DNA of 64,000 bases from Micromussa lordhowensis (taxonomy: Eukaryota; Cnidaria; Anthozoa; Scleractinia; Lobophylliidae): positions 27,169,829-27,233,828 of the forward strand of contig OZ026599.1 of the NCBI GenBank assembly GCA_964020085.1, given 5' to 3'. Shown here one piece after another: positions 59,201 through 64,000 of the stretch; position 1 is the stretch's first letter; each line of letters begins with the position of its first letter. Below the pieces are notes generated by a model, which saw only the letters and a list, made by a program, of their open reading frames with translations, searched no databases and was not told the DNA's origin. The translations under genes and the position numbers were made by a program.

Positions 59201-60830
59201 ATGATTTTTCAAAGAATTATAAGTTTGGCAAGATTAGTGGAATGTGGTTGAAAAATAAAAAAATATAGATTCCAGGTCCCACCTAATTCTTCGAACTTTG
59301 ATCGGAGACTTCAAACGCGCAACTCCAACCGCAATTTCTTCTTCACACTTCTGAGAGATTTTTTTCTAAATTCCTCTGAACAGGAGATAGATTTTAGATA
59401 AATGCTATGAACAATATTTTATATACGTTACCTTTTCGTGTATAATACTTAGGACTTTTTTGGGGGGAGGGGGGGGGGAAGGGGGGCGAGAAAGGGGGGC
59501 AGGTCATACCGTCGATTAACCCGCCAAAATCGCAAAAGTTAGAACCCTCAATAATTGATCGTTACAAGTAGGACCATGTAAACGCATCATTTAAGAAGCT
59601 TGGCTTGTATCGTTTTTCAGGTTTTGACCCAAATGAATCATTTAGCCATTCAAGTAGTAATTCATTGACATGACTTGAGACGAACGTAAATTTATCGCCT
59701 TAGCGATTTAGTGACGCTTCACAATGTCTTTACGTACTGTTTTTCAATTAGATGGAACTAATTCAGGAAAGTCAACCACCAAAGCAGTAGTTCCACGGTT
59801 CAAAGTTCAAAGTTCAGGGTCATGAACTCGTCTATTAAGGCAATCGAATTTAGCTTAACTATTTTAAAGATGATAGTATTTCTGTTGCTAATTAAGCGTG
59901 GACCTATTTTGTCTCTTTGCGTTCACAACGGTCTAATGCAAATTCCTCGCGGCTTTTCATTTTTTTCTTTTTTTTAGTCAAGTCAAGTTAAGTCAAGTTT
60001 ATTATTAAATCAACAAAATTTTACAAAAAAACAACGCTAACCCGCAAATAGCTGAGGCTAATCTAGGCGGGTAGCGAGTTTAATCATCAAGATATTTTAA
60101 CTGCCGCCGCGGGTTTTTGTCTTTTACCTAACGAGAGGTTAACGCTCGTAGCGTCATTTTCCTTATCTCTTTATATTCCATTGTTTAACTCACCAGTGGA
60201 TACTGATAGCCAGATGTAATAGAGCTGTATTAAAAATTACAGAAAGACTGTCTATGAGATTTATTTGCAACTGTCAGGCTTGATTTCGAATTGAGCAGTC
60301 TATGTCCAGTTCATTGTTTCTATGCCGGCCCCAGTTTATTGTTTCAGAGTTAGAAGACGCAAATATTTTTTTTCCACGTGTGGTTTAATTTGGACACTTA
60401 CCACACATTAAGTAGTTGTTGTTATAGGTCTCTTGGGTTCACCGACTTGCGCTATTTTGAGAGAGAACAAAGAGAGCAAAGCAAACCCAACCCTAGGGAA
60501 TAATGCTGTAGTGGAATAAAACTCGGACACCACATTTACTTTCTTTGTAGGTGGTTGAATTGTGAGGAGCTAACGACGAGTATAGAGAGCAGTTGGGATT
60601 CATTTCAAAATGTTTCAAACTCGTTTTTAAGGAGACATCACCTGCGTAGAAATTTTGTCTCAGATCTCTTACGATATTTTGCGATTTCGTTTTTTGCTAC
60701 AAAGGCATGCCACAGAGACTATTTTTAAATAAAACTGGAAAAAATCGCTGGGCCCCCAGCTCAGTTAAATAATTGGGACGCATAAAAATCTACAGAGATT
60801 GCATTTGGAATAAGCACAGAAATACTGGCC
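56226..60830. other. Interior of the 8-kb element, no gene seen
   Basis: AT-rich, stop-rich in all frames. Contains a G-rich tract at 59461-59502 and a CAAGTCAAGTTTATTATT patch near 59985 resembling a LINE tail. Confidence 0.45.
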
Positions 60831-60839
60831 CCAAAACTG

Positions 60840-61990
60840 TAGTTTCTTTTCTAGAATGGCTTAAAAGTTCAGTTCTATGAGTTCTATGATCTGATAGGTA
60901 CAGGGGTGCAAGGCCATTAAGAGATTTATATACAAGCAATAATATCTTAAACTGGATTCGGTAGCTAACAGGCAGCCAGTGGAGATTGTATAACGAAGGT
61001 GAAATATGCTCATAGCGACTGGTGCTACAGATGACACGGGCGGCCGCGTTCTGGACGCGCTGAAGTTTTTAATTTGTAGTTGGTTACCTTTCAACCCATA
61101 GAGCAGGCTGTTGCATTAATCTAATCTACTGGTAACAAACGCATTCACTAAAGTCTGTGCGCAGTCAGAGCTAAGATATTTTCTTATTCTCCTAATATTG
61201 TAGAGATGAAAAAATGCAGATCTACAGATGTTATTAATGTGCGTGTCCATCTTGAGTTGGTCATCGAACCAGCAGCCTAGATTTCTTACTATGCTGGCTG
61301 CTGTAACTATGCTCTCTCCAACCTGTAGGGAATCTACGTTGACTTTGGCAAGTTGTTGTCTGGTGCCAATTACGATAAACTCGGTTTTGTCATCGTTAAG
61401 CTTTAATCTGTCTTGGGGCATCCATTTCCTTATATCCACAATACAACTTTGCATGGCCCTCTAATGCTGCTGGCTGTTCAGAGCCTGAGTCTGCGCTGAA
61501 TGATACATACAGTTGTGTATCATCCGCATAGGTATGCACATCAGGAAGGTGATGTTCAATGATTTTGAACAGTCTACTTGTATAGAGAACAAACAGAAGA
61601 GGCCCAAGACAGGAACCCTGTGGGACGCCATACTTTGTATGGAACTTGGTCGATGTCTTGCCGTTGATGGAGACTGGAATCTGTTGCGAAGATAGGAGTC
61701 AAACCAAGAGTAGGCTTGCCCTGATATGCCAAAGTCAGAGGACAGACGGTCCAGCAATATGGTATGATCGACAGTGTCGAAGGCTGCGCTAAGGTCAAGA
61801 AGCACGAGTAATGTGACACGCTGCTGGTTCATATTGAGTAGGATATCGTTTTTGACTCGCAACAGGGCAGTTTCTGTACTGTGATGTTCACGATAGGGTA
61901 GAGTCTGTTTATAGTAAGATGATCGTGGATTTGACAGAACACTGCCCGCTCAGTCAGTTTTGAAGCATATAGACCACCCTTTGTAAATAG
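60840..61990 (-). mobile_element. CR1/L2-like LINE fragment (reverse transcriptase)
   Basis: Minus strand, upstream to downstream: LTERAVFCQIHDHL, HSTETALLRVKND, LLVLLDLSAAFDTVDHTILL (RT motif), SYLRNRFQ, then after shifts HTYADDTQLYVSF (catalytic YADD), LKLNDDKTEF, NLGCWFDDQLKMDTHI and RVICSTSRYEHISPSLYNL. Several frame changes; no endonuclease part. A dead, 5'-truncated copy. Confidence 0.88.
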
Positions 61991-62140
61991 GTTTTTGTAA
62001 ATAAGTTTAATGAGCTTTATATATAATAACAACTTGTAACTAAGGTATATTAAGTTCCTCTCGATTTTGTAATTTTTCTTTGGATATTGTAATGCGCCTG
62101 TGAGCATCTCCCAATGTAACAGGCGCACTATAAGTAATAA

Positions 62141-62186
<46 letters not shown>
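61991..62186 (+). mobile_element. LINE 3' end with (TTA)n tail
   Basis: ATTGTAATGCGCCTGTGAGC ... AACAGGCGCACTATAAGTAA followed by a (TTA)n tract at 62140-62186. The GCGCC / GGCGC hairpin before a short microsatellite tail is a common 3' end of CR1/L2-type LINEs. Confidence 0.65.
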
Positions 62187-62187
<1 letters not shown>

Positions 62188-62339
62188 AGGCCGCGTCGGT
62201 TTTATTTGACTTGGTTTTAACCCGCAGAAAAAATACTGCTGTTAAAAAGTTGAGTATAACAACGCCGTAAAAGCGCTCGGTCATACGTACCAACAACACA
62301 TTTCAAAGACACGCCTGAAACATGTAGATAAAGGAAAGT

Positions 62340-63215
62340 TACAGCCCTCTTTGGCGAAGCCGGACAAAGATAAAAATGACACCCGTGATAAGGAACAGCA
62401 TAACTTGCAACAGTTAATCCAACAGCCGGGCCCGGCGTAGTAATAAAAAATGCAAGTATCCTACATGTTCACGGGAATATTTCAAACTTTGTCCCTCCAA
62501 AGCTAACATTTGAGAGAGCCTAGAACATATCTTGCAATATAAATGGCCTAGAGAGAAAAAATCCGGCAAAAAGCAGAGGTGTCAATCTCTGCAAATTACA
62601 AGCAGATAACAGCGGAAGCCACACAGACATATGACATCTAACGGCTCTCCTCTGACGAAATGTCCTCCTGAAAACACATGATTATTGCTTAGCGAAATAT
62701 TCTAAAGATCCCCCGATCGTAACATACAAAAGGGGCAGATCCTTAAAGATATACTTGTTCGAGCAAAACTTCCTAAGTGGCTATTACACGTGGATGGGAG
62801 TCGCGCAGGCCTGTCGCCCCATTGTTATCATCGATGAGAAAAGCGAATTCTCTGGCGAAATGGCGGAACTATATCGAGCCGAGAGGAACTGGGGTAAATA
62901 AGCCTCGTGTAGGAGAACAGTTTCGGTCCTTAACAACAGGCAGTTACCAAGGGTTCGAAGGTCACAAGCCGCATCACATTACGTGGTAAAAGTCATTACG
63001 GGCTTCGCATTACATGGTATAGCCATGACAACCATCTTATTTCGAGATAGAATTACATGACATGATGATATCGCATTACTTATTTCGACCTATCTCGACC
63101 CATTTCGACCTGTTTCGTGTCTTTTCGACAAATGCATGTGTCGTAATATGTCGAAACATGTCGAAATGTGTCGAAATATGTCGAAAAGTAATTTTGCTAC
63201 AGATGGCGCGCCATA
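62340..63215. repeat. Right terminal inverted repeat of the 8-kb element
   Basis: Reverse complement of the left arm with point differences and indels, including ATGTCGAAA units at 63138-63185 and the GGCGCGCCAT end. Confidence 0.75.
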
Positions 63216-63398
63216 GAGAATAAATTGTCACCACGCTACGAGAAGGAGCCTTGCCAGGTGACAGCAGGTCATGGGGATCAGGTCCAATTAAAGTCACCTC
63301 AAGGCGTGCAATACAAGCGAAACATTCAGCATGTGAAGCAGTTTGTTACGCCAGCTACAGAGCCAAAGGGACCGATTCTTACAGAGCCTGCAGCCTAG
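63216..63398 (+). pseudogene. Ty3/gypsy-like integrase fragment, right part
   Basis: 61 codons ending in TAG at 63396. The SH3-like integrase tail text (GDQVQLKSPQG) follows the target duplication and continues the frame entering the duplication from the left. No RT or gag is found nearby, so this is a remnant. Confidence 0.75.
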
Positions 63399-63553
63399 GG
63401 ATTTTAAGCGGAGAAAGAGGAAGATGTGGTGTCCTGCGGATATCCGGGACTTTAAACAGTGGTCACGTGGCCAAACGAGTGTGTGTTCATGTGTGTATGA
63501 GCGAGAGTTCGAAGGGTGACTTTGTGTTGCTCGATTTATTGACCTAGTGGTTT

Positions 63554-63670
63554 CTAGGAATACTACAGTGGCCAATTCACATTTTATAAACTCAGTTGAT
63601 AAAACCAAGTTATCTTGTGAAACTCCCCACCGACGCCGCACCACAGTTTCTTTAGAAACCTACCCTCTTT
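63554..63670 (-). repeat. Interspersed repeat (GTAGGTTTCTAAAG family), copy 3
   Basis: Reverse complement of 15021 and 24103 copies: CCCCACCGACGCCGCACCAC. Bases 63671-64000 show no other feature. Confidence 0.8.
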
Positions 63671-64000
63671 ATTCATTTAAGCTAGATAGACTGATCAAGT
63701 GGGTGATCAGATGAGACCGTGTAGGTTGTTTTAGAAGATGGTCAAGAGGTTAAAAAATTCATTCAGTCGCTGGGGCGATAATTTTTCTGACTGGCTGCAT
63801 AGAACATGATAGAATTAGAATCTTCTAAGACATTATATTTTGGTCATATAATTCAGATATCCTGTTAAGGTCACTAGACTTGTCAGCAATTACGGGGGAG
63901 GGGGGAAGTTCCTTCCCTTCAGCCGTTTTGGTCAGAAATGGGGTATCGTTTTTATCCATTTTTCCTCATATAAGGTATCATGTTTGGCCATTTTGTTCTT

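Larger units (their letters stand above)
55200..63215. mobile_element. 8-kb element with ~0.9-1 kb terminal inverted repeats
   Basis: The left end starts TATGGCGCGCCATTTGTAGC and the right end mirrors it. GAGAAT (55194-55199 and 63216-63221) is a 6-bp target duplication, confirmed because the interrupted integrase frame resumes directly after it. Inverted repeats extend roughly 55200-56225 and 62340-63215 with indels; shared blocks include TCTATCTCGAAATAAGATGG and CGCCGGGCCCGGCT. Interior has no recognisable transposase, polymerase or capsid frame. Long ends plus 6-bp duplication recall Maverick/Polinton elements, but the size and empty interior fit only a deletion derivative or an unclassified type. 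Confidence 0.8.

Overview
The window is eukaryotic nuclear DNA. It is AT-rich, has GT-AG introns, and is crowded with small palindromic DNA transposons, tRNA-derived SINEs, LINEs and LTR-element ruins. The repeat types (RTE and CR1/L2-like LINEs, BEL/Pao, many foldback MITEs, frequent tacatgta words) suggest an anthozoan cnidarian, probably a stony coral. That placement is inferred from memory of such genomes, not proven.

The only large host gene lies on the minus strand from 34456 to 128 and runs off the left edge. I could place 24 coding exons, all with GT-AG junctions and compatible phases, giving 4215 nt (1405 codons) without a stop. It encodes a full-size ABC transporter of the ABCC/MRP family: TMD1, NBD1 (Walker A, signature, Walker B and H-loop), a very long acidic/serine-rich linker, TMD2, and NBD2 up to its Q-loop. 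The last ~150 residues lie outside the window. The first coding exon starts at an ATG in good context and encodes an SH3 domain. It is joined through a short exon directly to the TMD1 elbow, where MRP1-type proteins carry TMD0/L0. An SH3-ABCC fusion is the most unusual observation here.

The introns (0.3-34 kb) are full of repeats. They hold an almost intact RTE LINE with a 12-bp target duplication 29 nt from a splice acceptor (1619-5078), a foldback element about 18 nt from a splice donor (6565-7002), a tRNA-like foldback element (12665-12927), at least fifteen palindromic MITEs, a (GTCT)n tract and a 40-bp minisatellite.

From 38.6 to 46.6 kb lies a broken BEL/Pao retrotransposon with recognisable LTR copies, invaded by a LINE/SINE tail and by a Mutator-like TIR element (43503-45563). 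From 46.6 to 54.5 kb are a degenerate minisatellite, further repeats, a 1.7-kb foldback element with 0.43-kb arms, and a possible small spliced gene on the minus strand (51546-50117).

From 54.5 to 63.4 kb is a Ty3/gypsy integrase fragment split by an 8016-bp element (55200-63215). That element has roughly 0.9-1 kb imperfect terminal inverted repeats and a 6-bp target duplication. Inside it I found no recognisable transposase, only a CR1/L2-like LINE fragment and a second LINE tail.

No bacterial, viral or CRISPR-type system was seen. No genuine tRNA or rRNA gene was seen.
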